Below, piece by piece: positions 42,321 to 50,917 of a stretch of 64,000 bases of DNA. The stretch's first letter is position 1. Each line of letters begins with the position of its first letter. The DNA is from Bacillus sp. BGMRC 2118. GTDB taxonomy: Bacteria; Bacillota; Bacilli; Bacillales; SA4. Made by a program: the position numbers and the translations under genes. The notes under the pieces are model-generated. The model was not told the DNA's origin and searched no databases. It worked only from the letters and a program-made list of their open reading frames with translations. Location of the stretch: contig VTTJ01000001.1 in the NCBI GenBank assembly GCA_008364785.1, positions 310,001 to 374,000 on the forward strand. Reading direction: 5' to 3'.

Positions 42321-43100
42321 CTATTTGCCGATAAACATTTGTGTCCAGTAGTTTCCAGAAGATACATGTCCAACACCGATGTGGGTGAAATTTGTGTTTA
42401 AAATATTTTTTCGATGACCTTCACTATTCATCCACGCATTCACAACCTCCTGCGGGGAACGTTGACCCATTGCAATGTTTTCACCTGCAGCACGATAAGT
42501 GATTCCAAATTGCTTCATCATGTCAAATGGAGATCCGTATGTTGGGCTAGTATGTGAGAAATATATATTACTCTGCATATCACTCGACTTCATTCTCGCA
42601 ACTTCACTTAGTTTATTGTCAACTGAAAGTGCGTTTAGTCCATACTTGGCACGTTCTTGGTTTGTTAACGTTACAACTTCTTTTTCGAATTGACATAATG
42701 AATACTGTACTTCCTGCTTAGGTGTTGTTTCTGTTGGTTGTTGTACTGGCTGTTCTTGTACTGGTTGTTGTACTGGCTCTTGTACTGGCTCTTGTACTGG
42801 CTCTTGTACTGGCTCTTGTACTGGTTCTTGTACTGGCTCTTGTACTGGTTCTTGTACTGGTTCTTGTATTGGTTCTTGTACTGGTTCTATAGGTTTAGTT
42901 TGATACTGTTGATAGCAGTTATTAATTAGCTGTTGTAACCAACTACTCCAGTTGTTCACTTGGCCATTTGAAACAGTTATGACATATTTCTTTTGATAAT
43001 CGTAAGTAGTATGCGTTTCTGCGCCATTTGCTGAACTGGCTAGAGGTGATCCTCCAACGATCATTCCTGCAATCACTAATGATGTAACCATTTTCTTCAT
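42321..43100 (-). CDS. Secreted CAP/SCP-domain protein (YkwD-like) with QEPV repeats
   Basis: 259 residues. A signal peptide (about residues 1-28) leads to a secreted protein. A linker follows with some ten consecutive V-Q-E-P units plus QQP variants. A C-terminal CAP domain contains VVTLTNQERAKYGLNALSVDNKL, SHTSPTYGSPFDMM, TYRAAGENIAMGQRSPQEVVNAWMNSEGHRKNIL and HIGVGH. Similar Bacillus proteins (YkwD, SafA/CwlJ-associated YabG-type coats) are secreted or spore-related; the activity is unknown. AAAGGAGG precedes the ATG at 43098-43100. The 358-base upstream gap shows one terminator and no gene. Confidence 0.88.
   Translation of the reverse strand: MKKMVTSLVIAGMIVGGSPLASSANGAETHTTYDYQKKYVITVSNGQVNNWSSWLQQLINNCYQQYQTKPIEPVQEPIQEPVQEPVQEPVQEPVQEPVQEPVQEPVQEPVQQPVQEQPVQQPTETTPKQEVQYSLCQFEKEVVTLTNQERAKYGLNALSVDNKLSEVARMKSSDMQSNIYFSHTSPTYGSPFDMMKQFGITYRAAGENIAMGQRSPQEVVNAWMNSEGHRKNILNTNFTHIGVGHVSSGNYWTQMFIGK
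42771..42887. repeat. 12-bp coding minisatellite
   Basis: About ten tandem copies of TACTGG(C/T)TCTTG on the plus strand, encoding V-Q-E-P units. Most copies are identical except at the sixth or seventh base, so length change by slippage is likely. Confidence 0.9.
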
Positions 43101-43406
43101 GTGAAATCCTCCTTTAGTTGTTGTTTGGTACAACTCAATCGTAGCACGAGTTTTTTGTCATATTTGAGGGATATATTTCCATACAATAATTCTCAAAATG
43201 GCAACAGCGGTGAAAAGTTATTGAAAATCTAGTATCTATCGACATTCAAACTAGTTTTTTGATTTGAGCAGAATATTCCCCTATTTTCCTCATACGGTAA
43301 TAATTACTAGAAATGTGATATTGACAATCTATTAATTTCTTGTTGAATGTTTCAAATATTATTGTAATGTGACAAAGCTTTCGCTAATCTTACAGGTGAT
43401 CATTAT

Positions 43407-43442
43407 AAAAAGACCCAATCATAAACATGATTAGGTCTTTTT
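43407..43442 (-). terminator. Terminator after the AI-2E transporter gene
   Basis: AAAAGACC-C-AATCAT pairs with ATGATT-A-GGTCTTTT around AAAC. Confidence 0.85.
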
Positions 43443-43458
43443 ATAGTGAGAAGTTCAG

Positions 43459-44484
43459 TTATAGTTTGAATTGAAACTTTACTAGCCCAGCTTTCTTAAT
43501 TGTATCGAAAACGATAATTACCGTTGGACCTAATATTAATCCGAGAAATCCGATGATTTGAAAGCCAAGATACATGCTTATTAGTGATGCTAGTGGACTA
43601 ATTCCCATACTTGATGAGTATACTTTCGGTTCAATTACTCTTCGAACTACAGTAATGATTAAGAACATAATAATGAGTCCAATTCCTGTATCTTGCTGCC
43701 CTGTAACGAAGCAATAAACCGCTAATGGCACTAAAACAGATCCTGTTCCAAGGACAGGTAAAATATCGACAATTACGATCACAATTGATAATAGTATCGG
43801 ATAATCGATTTTTAGTATTAATAACCCTACATATGCAAGTACAAAGGTTAATGCACTAAATAGCACCTGAGCTTTTAGAAAGCCTACTCCTGCGCGATTT
43901 AATTGTTTTAGAATCACCATCATCTTCTCTTTTGTTTTATCTGAGAACAGTTCAAGCACTGTTAGTTTAAGTCTCGGTAATTCCAAGCTGAATAAGAAAA
44001 CAGCAATGAAATATACAAGAATCTCAATTAAAATTTGAGGAATTGTTGTGATGAAAAGCAATACTGATTGAGTTAAGTTAGATGTCCAGTTTAAGATTGA
44101 TTTCTCTAATGATTGGAAGCTAGTTTCTATTGATTCAATAACATCCTTCGGAACATTAGCGGAGAATAGTTCCCACTTATCCATTGATTGTGCAACTAGA
44201 ATGTTAATTTTCGCTAATACAAAAGGCAAATTGTTAGAGAAGTAAATGAGCTGCTCAATAAGCTTTGCTAAAACAATATAACTGATAAATCCTGTAATAG
44301 ATAAAAACAGAACAAATACAATTAAAACTGAAAATCCTCTTTTTATTTTCCACCTTTGTATCATGGATGTGACAAAAGGCTCAAATATAACAGCAGTAAG
44401 TAAAGCTAGAAGAATTGGAATACTCTTCGGTAATAGAAAATATAACAAAATTGCTACTGCAAGTAGCAACAAATATTTCTTCAA
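43459..44484 (-). CDS. AI-2E family membrane transporter
   Basis: 341 residues, seven or eight membrane spans with the long amphipathic extracytoplasmic segment of the family between spans 2 and 3. The late signature reads ILPVLGTGSVLVPLAVY and GLIIMFLIITVVRRVIEPKVYSSSMGISPLASLISMYLGFQIIGFLGLILGP. The family includes TqsA/PerM-like permeases, Na+/H+ antiporters and sporulation YtvI; the substrate is not predictable. Single gene. Confidence 0.85.
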   Translation of the reverse strand: MKKYLLLLAVAILLYFLLPKSIPILLALLTAVIFEPFVTSMIQRWKIKRGFSVLIVFVLFLSITGFISYIVLAKLIEQLIYFSNNLPFVLAKINILVAQSMDKWELFSANVPKDVIESIETSFQSLEKSILNWTSNLTQSVLLFITTIPQILIEILVYFIAVFLFSLELPRLKLTVLELFSDKTKEKMMVILKQLNRAGVGFLKAQVLFSALTFVLAYVGLLILKIDYPILLSIVIVIVDILPVLGTGSVLVPLAVYCFVTGQQDTGIGLIIMFLIITVVRRVIEPKVYSSSMGISPLASLISMYLGFQIIGFLGLILGPTVIIVFDTIKKAGLVKFQFKL

Positions 44485-44578
44485 AAAGACCAGCTCATTT
44501 CAATATAATTTCCTATAATAAAAGTAACCTGTCTTCATACATATTATCAAGTAGAAATACTCACAATCTCATACTTTT

Positions 44579-46216
44579 TTATTGAATTGTGACATTAGAA
44601 ATAAGTCTTACACTTTCATTTACATGCTTTGCCTTATCAACCGAAGTCCAACCTAAATAATATCCCATTACTTCAGCAATATTATGATGATATTTTCTAC
44701 ATTCATCTATACGAAAGTATAATGTCCCAAGTCTTCTAACAATAATATCACTTGGGGTAACAGCCATTTCGTGCTTTATGCAATATAAGACTTGAATGAA
44801 TAAATGAAAAGGTATGTTAAACTTTTTATGATCTTGGCGATACATTGTTGCTAATTGAAAGATGTTGTTAATGTTAGAACCATAAAATTTTGCTAGCTTC
44901 TCACCTTCTTGCAACGTAAAACCATATTTCAAGGCTTTCAGCTTATTCTCGGATACAAATTGTGTAAAGTCCCCTTCTATATCTCCACCGGAAATGGGCA
45001 TATTACGAGTTCCACAAGGAATCGTAAGTTTATCTTTTTTTATTATCGTATCTACGATTTGTTCTGCCATCTTTCTGTATCCTGTAAGTTTACCACCTGC
45101 AATTGATATTAGTCCGCTTGACGATTCCCAAATTTCGTCCTTTCTGGATATTTGGGAAGGTGCCTTTCCTTCTTCTTGTATGAGCGGTCTTAATCCAGAC
45201 CAAGAAGACTCAATGTCTTTCTTCTCTAATAAAGCAGTCGGAAACATCTCGTTGATCGCCATTAACAAATAATTTACATCGTCTTCCTCAACACGTGGAT
45301 TTACTTTTTCTTCTTCATAAAAAGTATCCGTTGTGCCTATATATGTTTTATTGTCACGAGGTATTGCAAATATCATTCTTTTATCATGTGTATCAAAATA
45401 TATAGCATTTTGAAGAGGGAACTTTTTTCGGTCTATAACAATATGAACACCTTTTGTCAGCAATAAAGACTTAGAACGGTTAGTAGAATCTAATGCACGA
45501 ACATCATCTACCCACGGACCTGCTGCGTTGACTACATGATTAGCAAAATATTCATAAGTCGTTCCCTTTAATTGATCGATTACTTTCACACCTTTTATTT
45601 TATTTCCTTCATAAATAAATTCACTTACCTTCATATAATTGGTAATAAATGCACCTTGCTTGGCTGCTTCTTTTAACACTTCTATTGTCAATCTTGCATC
45701 ATCCGTTCGATATTCAACATAATATCCACTACCTAAAAGGTTTTCTGATTTTAATAAGGGCTCAATTCTAAGGGTTTTTTCTTTCGTTAACATTCTTCTT
45801 CTTTCCTTCTTCTGCACTGATGCCAAAAAATCATATATATATAAACCAACAGATGTTGAAAACCTTCCGAACGTACCTCCCTTATAAATCGGCAGCATCA
45901 TCCACTCCGGAGTCGTTACATGCCGTCCGTTTTTGTATACGATTGCACGTTCCTTTCCTACTTCACTAACCATCTTGACCTCAAACTGTTTTAAATATCT
46001 CAAACCACCATGCACAAGCTTGGTAGAGCGACTTGATGTTCCTGCTGCAAAATCTTGCATCTCAAACAATGCAGTTCGCAGTCCTCTACTCACGGAATCA
46101 AGTGCAGTCCCTGCTCCTGTAATTCCACCACCAATCACAATGACATCAAAATTTTGCTTATGATGATGACGAATGTTTTCTGTTCTTTTTTGTGCCGAAA
46201 GCTGCAAGTCATTCAC
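44579..46216 (-). CDS. glpD: Aerobic glycerol-3-phosphate dehydrogenase
   Basis: 545 residues, FAD enzyme at the inner membrane face oxidising glycerol-3-phosphate to DHAP and passing electrons to menaquinone. FAD motif VIGGGITGAGTALDSVSRGL, then FAAGTSSRSTKLVHGGLRYL, RDNKTYIGTTDT, and SGLRPLIQEEG with SSGLISIAGGKLTGYRKMAE are all GlpD signatures. The C-terminal DAO_C helical domain is present. No glpF/glpK nearby, so it may be a lone or second copy. No obvious GlpP-type leader. Confidence 0.93.
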   Translation of the reverse strand: MNDLQLSAQKRTENIRHHHKQNFDVIVIGGGITGAGTALDSVSRGLRTALFEMQDFAAGTSSRSTKLVHGGLRYLKQFEVKMVSEVGKERAIVYKNGRHVTTPEWMMLPIYKGGTFGRFSTSVGLYIYDFLASVQKKERRRMLTKEKTLRIEPLLKSENLLGSGYYVEYRTDDARLTIEVLKEAAKQGAFITNYMKVSEFIYEGNKIKGVKVIDQLKGTTYEYFANHVVNAAGPWVDDVRALDSTNRSKSLLLTKGVHIVIDRKKFPLQNAIYFDTHDKRMIFAIPRDNKTYIGTTDTFYEEEKVNPRVEEDDVNYLLMAINEMFPTALLEKKDIESSWSGLRPLIQEEGKAPSQISRKDEIWESSSGLISIAGGKLTGYRKMAEQIVDTIIKKDKLTIPCGTRNMPISGGDIEGDFTQFVSENKLKALKYGFTLQEGEKLAKFYGSNINNIFQLATMYRQDHKKFNIPFHLFIQVLYCIKHEMAVTPSDIIVRRLGTLYFRIDECRKYHHNIAEVMGYYLGWTSVDKAKHVNESVRLISNVTIQ

Positions 46217-46336
46217 CTCTTTTAGTAAGGCTTTTTATTATATTTATATACTGTTATTTTTGCTATCTTAAAAGTATACATCGACACATATTTATGTAAT
46301 TCACAAACTTATATACCTAGAAAAAAACATGAAAAA

Positions 46337-46359
46337 ACCTGCCAAAAAGTAAGCAGGTT
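46337..46359 (-). terminator. Terminator of the yojF-bshB2 group
   Basis: AACCTGC pairs with GCAGGTT around CAAAAAGTAA, followed leftward by TTTTTTC. It touches the stop codon of the last gene. Confidence 0.85.
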
Positions 46360-46625
46360 TAGATAATGCTATTCATCTCTTTTTCATATAGTTGGATAAT
46401 GGCTAATTTATCATGATCGGGGATAGTAGATTCCAGAATCCGTTTTACAGCTAAATAAAATTTCTTATGTGGTGTTGAACGAGCACGGGGATGGGTTAGT
46501 TCATCCAATAAATCTACCCGTATTGCCTGTATAACCGTTTCACTCGCATCTACTTTTACCTCTAATGTGCGATTAACCCATAACTCCCTAAACGACTGTA
46601 ATAATTGATTATCTAATTGAACCAT
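46359..46625 (-). CDS. Hypothetical protein downstream of bshB2
   Basis: 88 residues, helical and charged, not recognised. LLQSFRELWVNRTLEVKVDASETVIQAI and HKKFYLAVKRILESTIPDHDKLAIIQLYEKEM are its main segments. It starts 16 bases after the bshB2 stop and ends in the shared terminator, so it is co-transcribed with bacillithiol genes, but no function can be assigned. Confidence 0.7.
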   Translation of the reverse strand: MVQLDNQLLQSFRELWVNRTLEVKVDASETVIQAIRVDLLDELTHPRARSTPHKKFYLAVKRILESTIPDHDKLAIIQLYEKEMNSII

Positions 46626-46641
46626 TTTTTAAGCACTCCCT

Positions 46642-47307
46642 TTAATCATTAAAGTGGTACGTCCAAAAAGATTCTTTTGATAACCAATGCATAATGTCTG
46701 GATCCTTCGCTTTAAACTTCTCTTCCATTCCTTCTGTCATATATCCGGTCTGACTTCTATGAGCCTTTAATGCTTCAATTTTATTTTTGTACACTTCTTC
46801 AATATTGATATGTACATCAGGTTCTCCTAATACTTCCCTACAGTTTTTAGAAAATGCCATCGCATATGTTAGAGGTCTCTCTTCTTTGGGAAGACGAGAC
46901 AACGCTAAAATTGCAGCTGCACCATAGGCGTCATGATCAGGATGAACCGCAAAACCAGGATAATGTGTAATGACAAGTGATGGTTTTACTTCTAATAAGA
47001 TATCATAAATTGAATCGGCTACAATCTCGGGATCTTCAAATTCAATCGTCTTATCTCTGAATCCCATAAGACGTAGATCTTGGATACCCATTGCGGCACA
47101 TGCGTCTTCTAACTCTTTCTTGCGGATTAACGGTAATGTTTCACGATTTGCAAAAGGAGGGATCCCCATATTTCTACCCATTTCACCTAATGTTCCACAA
47201 GCGTAGGTAACGGTAACTCCTTTTTTTGTATACAAAGAGATGATACCGGCAGCACCAAATGCCTCATCATCTGGATGTGGTAAAACAACAAGTACATGCT
47301 CTTTCAT
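46642..47307 (-). CDS. bshB2: Bacillithiol biosynthesis deacetylase BshB2
   Basis: 221 residues, PIG-L/LmbE zinc deacetylase. PHPDDEAFGAAG holds the zinc His and Asp-Asp, and THYPGFAVHPDHDAYGAA the later His/Asp. BshB enzymes remove acetate from GlcNAc-malate during bacillithiol synthesis. AAGGAG eight bases before the ATG at 47305-47307 decides the start. It lies 12 bases after yojF, the same pairing as yojF-yojG in B. subtilis. Confidence 0.93.
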   Translation of the reverse strand: MKEHVLVVLPHPDDEAFGAAGIISLYTKKGVTVTYACGTLGEMGRNMGIPPFANRETLPLIRKKELEDACAAMGIQDLRLMGFRDKTIEFEDPEIVADSIYDILLEVKPSLVITHYPGFAVHPDHDAYGAAAILALSRLPKEERPLTYAMAFSKNCREVLGEPDVHINIEEVYKNKIEALKAHRSQTGYMTEGMEEKFKAKDPDIMHWLSKESFWTYHFND

Positions 47308-47319
47308 TTTCATCACTCC

Positions 47320-47664
47320 TTATTCGAAAGGTGTTTCACTAATTTGGAATGCAACGGCTAATTTCCCCTCTGGGTCATGTCCTGCAATTAGTAGACGACC
47401 TTTATCGTCGATCTCCCAATCTGTAAGACCCTCAGCGTATATCCAACCTAACTCCATTTTCAATCCAATTCTATACGGTCCTTCTCCTTGAATTTTACCT
47501 TGAGAGAAGTTTATATTCCCGTTTCGAATATAGGCACCTACTACCATCTTTTCTCGCAAATGACTTGCATAAGCACCATTTGTTGTTTCTAAATGTATAT
47601 AAACTGATTTATTTTTAAACGATTCCAAGGATTGTTGGACTTCTTCTTTTATAATTGGTTTCAA
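47320..47664 (-). CDS. yojF: YojF family protein (DUF1806)
   Basis: 114-residue beta-rich cytoplasmic protein. VQQSLESFKNKSVYIHLETTNGAYASH, GAYIRNGNINFSQGKIQGEGPYRIGLKMELGWIYAEGLTDWEID and AGHDPEGKLAVAFQISETPF match YojF. It is always next to bshB2 in bacilli; its role in bacillithiol metabolism is undefined. Confidence 0.9.
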   Translation of the reverse strand: MKPIIKEEVQQSLESFKNKSVYIHLETTNGAYASHLREKMVVGAYIRNGNINFSQGKIQGEGPYRIGLKMELGWIYAEGLTDWEIDDKGRLLIAGHDPEGKLAVAFQISETPFE

Positions 47665-47747
47665 TGTCCTACCTCCAATTTTTTATGTATGTACTACTAA
47701 TGATTAGGAAACGATATATTAGTAAATTATAACAAAGGGTGAGATAA

Positions 47748-48002
47748 TTGGAACTTAAGGAAAATATGTTTTTCACTATCACAGAAAAGTTTATCCCTAA
47801 TTTCAGCAAAGCACAAACATTACGCATTCTTCAGTTTAATGAGAAGACAGTTGAAATTGAAATGGAAAATGCACGGTCTCGTGGTGCTTTCCCCATTGAT
47901 CAGTTTAAAGGATTAATAAAGAACGGTACATTAATTCTAACAAAAGAAAATTCTCATCGAGCTGAACTAGCAGAGATTGAAAGTGAAAACCCTGCTTCAT
48001 AA
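47748..48002 (+). CDS. Hypothetical protein
   Basis: 84 residues, beta-rich, not recognised (FFTITEKFIPNFSKAQTLRILQFNEKTVEIEMENARSRGAFPIDQFKGLIKNG). The pattern suggests a small SH3-like or regulatory fold. TTG start with GGGTGAG four bases before. Divergent from yojF. Confidence 0.6.
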   Translation: MELKENMFFTITEKFIPNFSKAQTLRILQFNEKTVEIEMENARSRGAFPIDQFKGLIKNGTLILTKENSHRAELAEIESENPAS

Positions 48003-48113
48003 CAATATGATAGCATTAATTAGCTTTATTTAAAAAGAATTGGTACTTATATATCGTAATTATTAAAATTCCCAAATACAATAATTTTATAGAAGTATTA
48101 TGGGGGGATTACT

Positions 48114-48236
48114 ATGAAAGAATATATAGGTACATGTGTACAGTGCGATAAACCTGTTTACTGTTTAGATGGCTTTCTAAACGGAACAATTATTGAAGGA
48201 AGAGTCTATTGTTTTACTTGCAATCAACAATCCTAG
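48114..48236 (+). CDS. Tiny zinc-binding-type protein with two CxxC motifs
   Basis: 40 residues: CVQC (residues 8-11), then Cys17, then CFTC (33-36), with KPVYCLDGFLNGTI between. Two CxxC pairs make a treble-clef or zinc ribbon likely. GGGGGG six bases before the ATG gives a good ribosome binding site. Not recognised. Confidence 0.55.
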   Translation: MKEYIGTCVQCDKPVYCLDGFLNGTIIEGRVYCFTCNQQS

Positions 48237-48363
48237 ATACATACTCAAGAGCGTTTTAATGATGTTTGATTCATACACAATTGGCTAAAGTCAGTGAACA
48301 AAGGAAAAAAGCTGCAGCAAATTTACTGATTAAATTTGCTGCAGCTCTTTTGATTTTGTCTTT

Positions 48364-48534
48364 GGCAGTTTTCATATAGATTGTTGCTTTACGTAAAAAT
48401 CTCAGGAAGCCGGATTTTCACTTTAGTATCTAGTTACTACTATACATAATTCTTATCTACCTCAATCTGCTTCTAAAACTGGTCGCACACCCAGAATAAT
48501 TGTACTAAAAGCAACAATGTTTTAGAAAAGAGCC
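48364..48534. repeat. Dispersed structured intergenic repeat, copy 2
   Basis: 171 bases matching 4563-4746 in order and orientation, including TTGTTGCTTT, TAGTATCTAGTTACTA, CTTCTAAAACTGG, TACTAAAAGCAACAA and GTTTTAGAAAAGAGCC. The inverted arms are conserved, whereas loop sequences differ. Like copy 1 it lies just beyond the 3' end of a minus-strand gene, here nine bases from the 3-hydroxybutyrate dehydrogenase stop. Confidence 0.8.
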
Positions 48535-48542
48535 CTGTCTTT

Positions 48543-49319
48543 TTACTGCGCTGTATATCCTCCATCGATAACAGTCGCTTGACCGGTTATCCCTCTTGCT
48601 GCTTCACTTGCTAAGTACATGGCATAACTTGCAATTTCCTGAACCTCAAGAAGTCTTTTTTGAGGAACAAGTGGATAGATTACTTCCTCTAACACTTTTT
48701 CCAAAGCAACGTTTCTTGTTCGAGCCAGATCCTCCAACTGATTTCGTACTAGGGGTGTATCAACATATCCAGGACAAATAGCATTAACTGTTATACCATG
48801 CTCGGCTCCTTCAAGTGCTGCAACCTTTGTTAGACCAATTACACCATGTTTGGCTGAGTTATAAGCTGCTTTTCCCGCAAATCCTACCAAGCCATTGATG
48901 GAGGCCATATTTAAGATCCTTCCGAACCCTTGCTTTTTCATAATTGGAAATACATGCTTCATTGCAATAAATGGGGCAGTCAGCATGACTTTCGTTAACA
49001 GTTCGAATTTCTCTACTGGGAAATCCTCAATTGGTGAAACAAATTGTAATCCTGCGTTATTAATACAGACATCTATTCTTCCAAAATGATTTACAGTTTC
49101 ATTTATTGCTTGAATAACTTCTGTTTCATTCGTTACATCGCATTTCAATCCAATCGTATTATAACCATTTTCATTTAATTGTCTTGATGCATCCATTGTC
49201 TTCTCTCTGTATAAATCCGTTAGAACAACCTTTGCTCCTGCTTGGGCAAATGCTTTTGCCAGTTCAAAACCTATGCCACTAGCTGCACCTGTGATAAAAA
49301 CAACCTGTGATTGGACCAT
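48543..49319 (-). CDS. D-3-hydroxybutyrate dehydrogenase
   Basis: 258-residue short-chain dehydrogenase. NAD motif TGAASGIGFELAKAF, NNAGLQF, the catalytic Ser-Tyr-Lys in MASINGLVG...AYNSAKHGV, and NAICPGYVDTPLVRNQ are present. The C-terminal QKRLLEVQEIASYAMYLASEAARGITGQATVIDGGYTAQ fits 3-hydroxybutyrate dehydrogenase (oxidation to acetoacetate). It follows the GntP-type permease gene by 27 bases and is under the same sigma-54 promoter. Confidence 0.88.
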   Translation of the reverse strand: MVQSQVVFITGAASGIGFELAKAFAQAGAKVVLTDLYREKTMDASRQLNENGYNTIGLKCDVTNETEVIQAINETVNHFGRIDVCINNAGLQFVSPIEDFPVEKFELLTKVMLTAPFIAMKHVFPIMKKQGFGRILNMASINGLVGFAGKAAYNSAKHGVIGLTKVAALEGAEHGITVNAICPGYVDTPLVRNQLEDLARTRNVALEKVLEEVIYPLVPQKRLLEVQEIASYAMYLASEAARGITGQATVIDGGYTAQ

Positions 49320-49346
49320 ATATGATTACCACCTTTCCTTTTGAAT

Positions 49347-50666
49347 CTAAACACCTAATCCTAATGAGAATAAGACAATTGCTAAAATTACCCCAATTAC
49401 TGGAACAATAACGGTTACTGCTCCAACAGCACCATAAGCATCACCATGTGTCTCCCCGCAAATGCCTCGAATGGTTGTTACGACATATCCATTATGAGGA
49501 AGAGAGTCAAGAGCTCCAGATGAAATAGAAACAACACGATGTAGCGCCTCCGGGTTGACACCCATATCCATGTAGTGTGGAGCAATAAGTGGCAATGCAA
49601 TTGCCTGACCTCCTGATGCAGATCCTGTCATTCCCGCAATGGCGCTTACAGCAATTGCACCACCAATTAAAGGACTTCCCGGAATACTCGTCATCGCATC
49701 AACAGCAACTTGGAATGCCGGAACAGCTTTCGCAACACCACCAAATCCTACTACTGCAGCTGTATTACCAATTGCAACTAAAGCCCCCATTGTTCCTTCA
49801 GACATTGCTTCCCAGAAATTTCTAAAATACGTTCGGTTTAATACGTAAGTGGCAATAATTCCACCTAATAATGCAACAATTAATGCAGATTGTTTGAGTG
49901 AATCATGGAATATATACGAAATAATTAAGACAACGAATAAGGGGATAACTGCCATTAATGGATTCGGTAACTTACGATCTGTCATAACTGGATCATTTTT
50001 CCTTGCTTCAAATCTCTCTCCTTTTTGAACTGCCTTCGTAATCATCTTCTTTAACCACCAATAACCAAACACAGCCATAAAAATTGCAACGATTATACTT
50101 ACTTCCCATCCTGCCATGTGAGTAGTTCCTAAGAATTCAATCGGAATCCAATTTTGAATTTCAGGTGAACCTGCCGATGTCATCGTAAATGTTACAGAAC
50201 CTAATGCAAGGGCTGCAGGTATAAATCTTCTTGGTAAATTTGCTTGCTTGAACAAACTTAATGCCATAGGATAAACAGAGAAAGCTACAACAAATAAGCT
50301 CACACCACCATATGTCAATACAGCACAAGCTAACACGATAGCCAATACTGCAAATTTCATACCAAGCTTATTCACAATCCATTGTGATACACTATCCGCA
50401 GCCCCCCTATCCTCCATCACCTTACCGAAAATGGCACCTAATAAGAACATTAAGTACCAGGAAGTAACGAAGCTCGCAAATCCACCCATATAGTTTCCAA
50501 CGAAGTTTGCAGCTCCTTCTTCTGCCAATTGCGGAAACAAAGGTAAACCACTAAATACTGCTACAAATAATGCGCATAAAGGACCCGCAACTAGTAAGTT
50601 CATGCCTCTCATCGTTAAAAAAATTAATAATGCCAATCCGCCTACTAAACCAATCATACTTAACAT
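49347..50666 (-). CDS. GntP-family permease (likely 3-hydroxybutyrate)
   Basis: 439 residues, about 12 membrane spans, GntP/DsdX gluconate-symporter family. FLLGAIFGKVMEDRGAADSVSQWIVNKLG, LTYGGVSLFVVAF and the late GSASGGQAIALPLIAPHYMDMGVNPEALHRVVSISSGALDSLPHNGYVVT are typical. Co-operonic with 3-hydroxybutyrate dehydrogenase, so it probably imports 3-hydroxybutyrate with protons. GAGGAAC precedes the ATG at 50664-50666. Confidence 0.88.
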   Translation of the reverse strand: MLSMIGLVGGLALLIFLTMRGMNLLVAGPLCALFVAVFSGLPLFPQLAEEGAANFVGNYMGGFASFVTSWYLMFLLGAIFGKVMEDRGAADSVSQWIVNKLGMKFAVLAIVLACAVLTYGGVSLFVVAFSVYPMALSLFKQANLPRRFIPAALALGSVTFTMTSAGSPEIQNWIPIEFLGTTHMAGWEVSIIVAIFMAVFGYWWLKKMITKAVQKGERFEARKNDPVMTDRKLPNPLMAVIPLFVVLIISYIFHDSLKQSALIVALLGGIIATYVLNRTYFRNFWEAMSEGTMGALVAIGNTAAVVGFGGVAKAVPAFQVAVDAMTSIPGSPLIGGAIAVSAIAGMTGSASGGQAIALPLIAPHYMDMGVNPEALHRVVSISSGALDSLPHNGYVVTTIRGICGETHGDAYGAVGAVTVIVPVIGVILAIVLFSLGLGV

Positions 50667-50688
50667 TGAAGTTCCTCCTCAGTCGTTT

Positions 50689-50702
50689 TGATAACGCTTT
50701 CA
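50689..50702 (-). promoter_or_regulatory. cre box before the hydroxybutyrate operon
   Basis: Minus strand TGAAAGCGTTATCA matches the CcpA consensus TGWAANCGNTNWCA at every defined position. It lies between the sigma-54 promoter and the permease start, so CcpA would act as a roadblock. Confidence 0.75.
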
Positions 50703-50752
50703 AAATGCGATAAAAATTAAGATCCTCCTTTTTTCAGACTTACTTATTGTAT

Positions 50753-50770
50753 AAGCAAGTTCCGTGCCAA
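50753..50770 (-). promoter_or_regulatory. Sigma-54 promoter of the hydroxybutyrate operon
   Basis: Reading leftward TTGGCACG-GAAC-TTGCTT: the -24 GG and -12 GC elements with correct spacing, matching TGGCACG-N4-TTGCW. Start of translation is about 87 bases downstream. Confidence 0.9.
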
Positions 50771-50872
50771 AGTCTGAAAGTTACGAATAAACACTCGACT
50801 TATCAAACAAATTAATACTTTCGTCCATTTTCACCGGATGTCATTTACTACTTTCATTGCCATATACTAAAA

Positions 50873-50913
50873 AAATTCCGGAAACTCGGAAACAATATTC
50901 CGGATTTCTGGAA
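50873..50913. promoter_or_regulatory. Paired TTCC-N8-GGAA dyads: candidate enhancer, also terminator of the regulator gene
   Basis: TTCCGGAAACTCGGAA (50876-50891) and TTCCGGATTTCTGGAA (50898-50913) are two 16-base dyads 22 bases apart (start to start), 105-145 bases upstream of the sigma-54 promoter. That is a typical activator position. Leftward, TCCGGAA/TTCCGGA with a following T-run could also end the regulator message. Confidence 0.6.
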
Positions 50914-50917
50914 TCTC

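Noticed and set aside
42771..42887. CRISPR-like tandem repeat
   Set aside because: Units are 12 bases without spacers and encode protein; it is a coding minisatellite.
42738..42929. Plus-strand frame rich in LYW repeats
   Set aside because: It is the antisense of the QEPV minisatellite in the CAP-domain gene.
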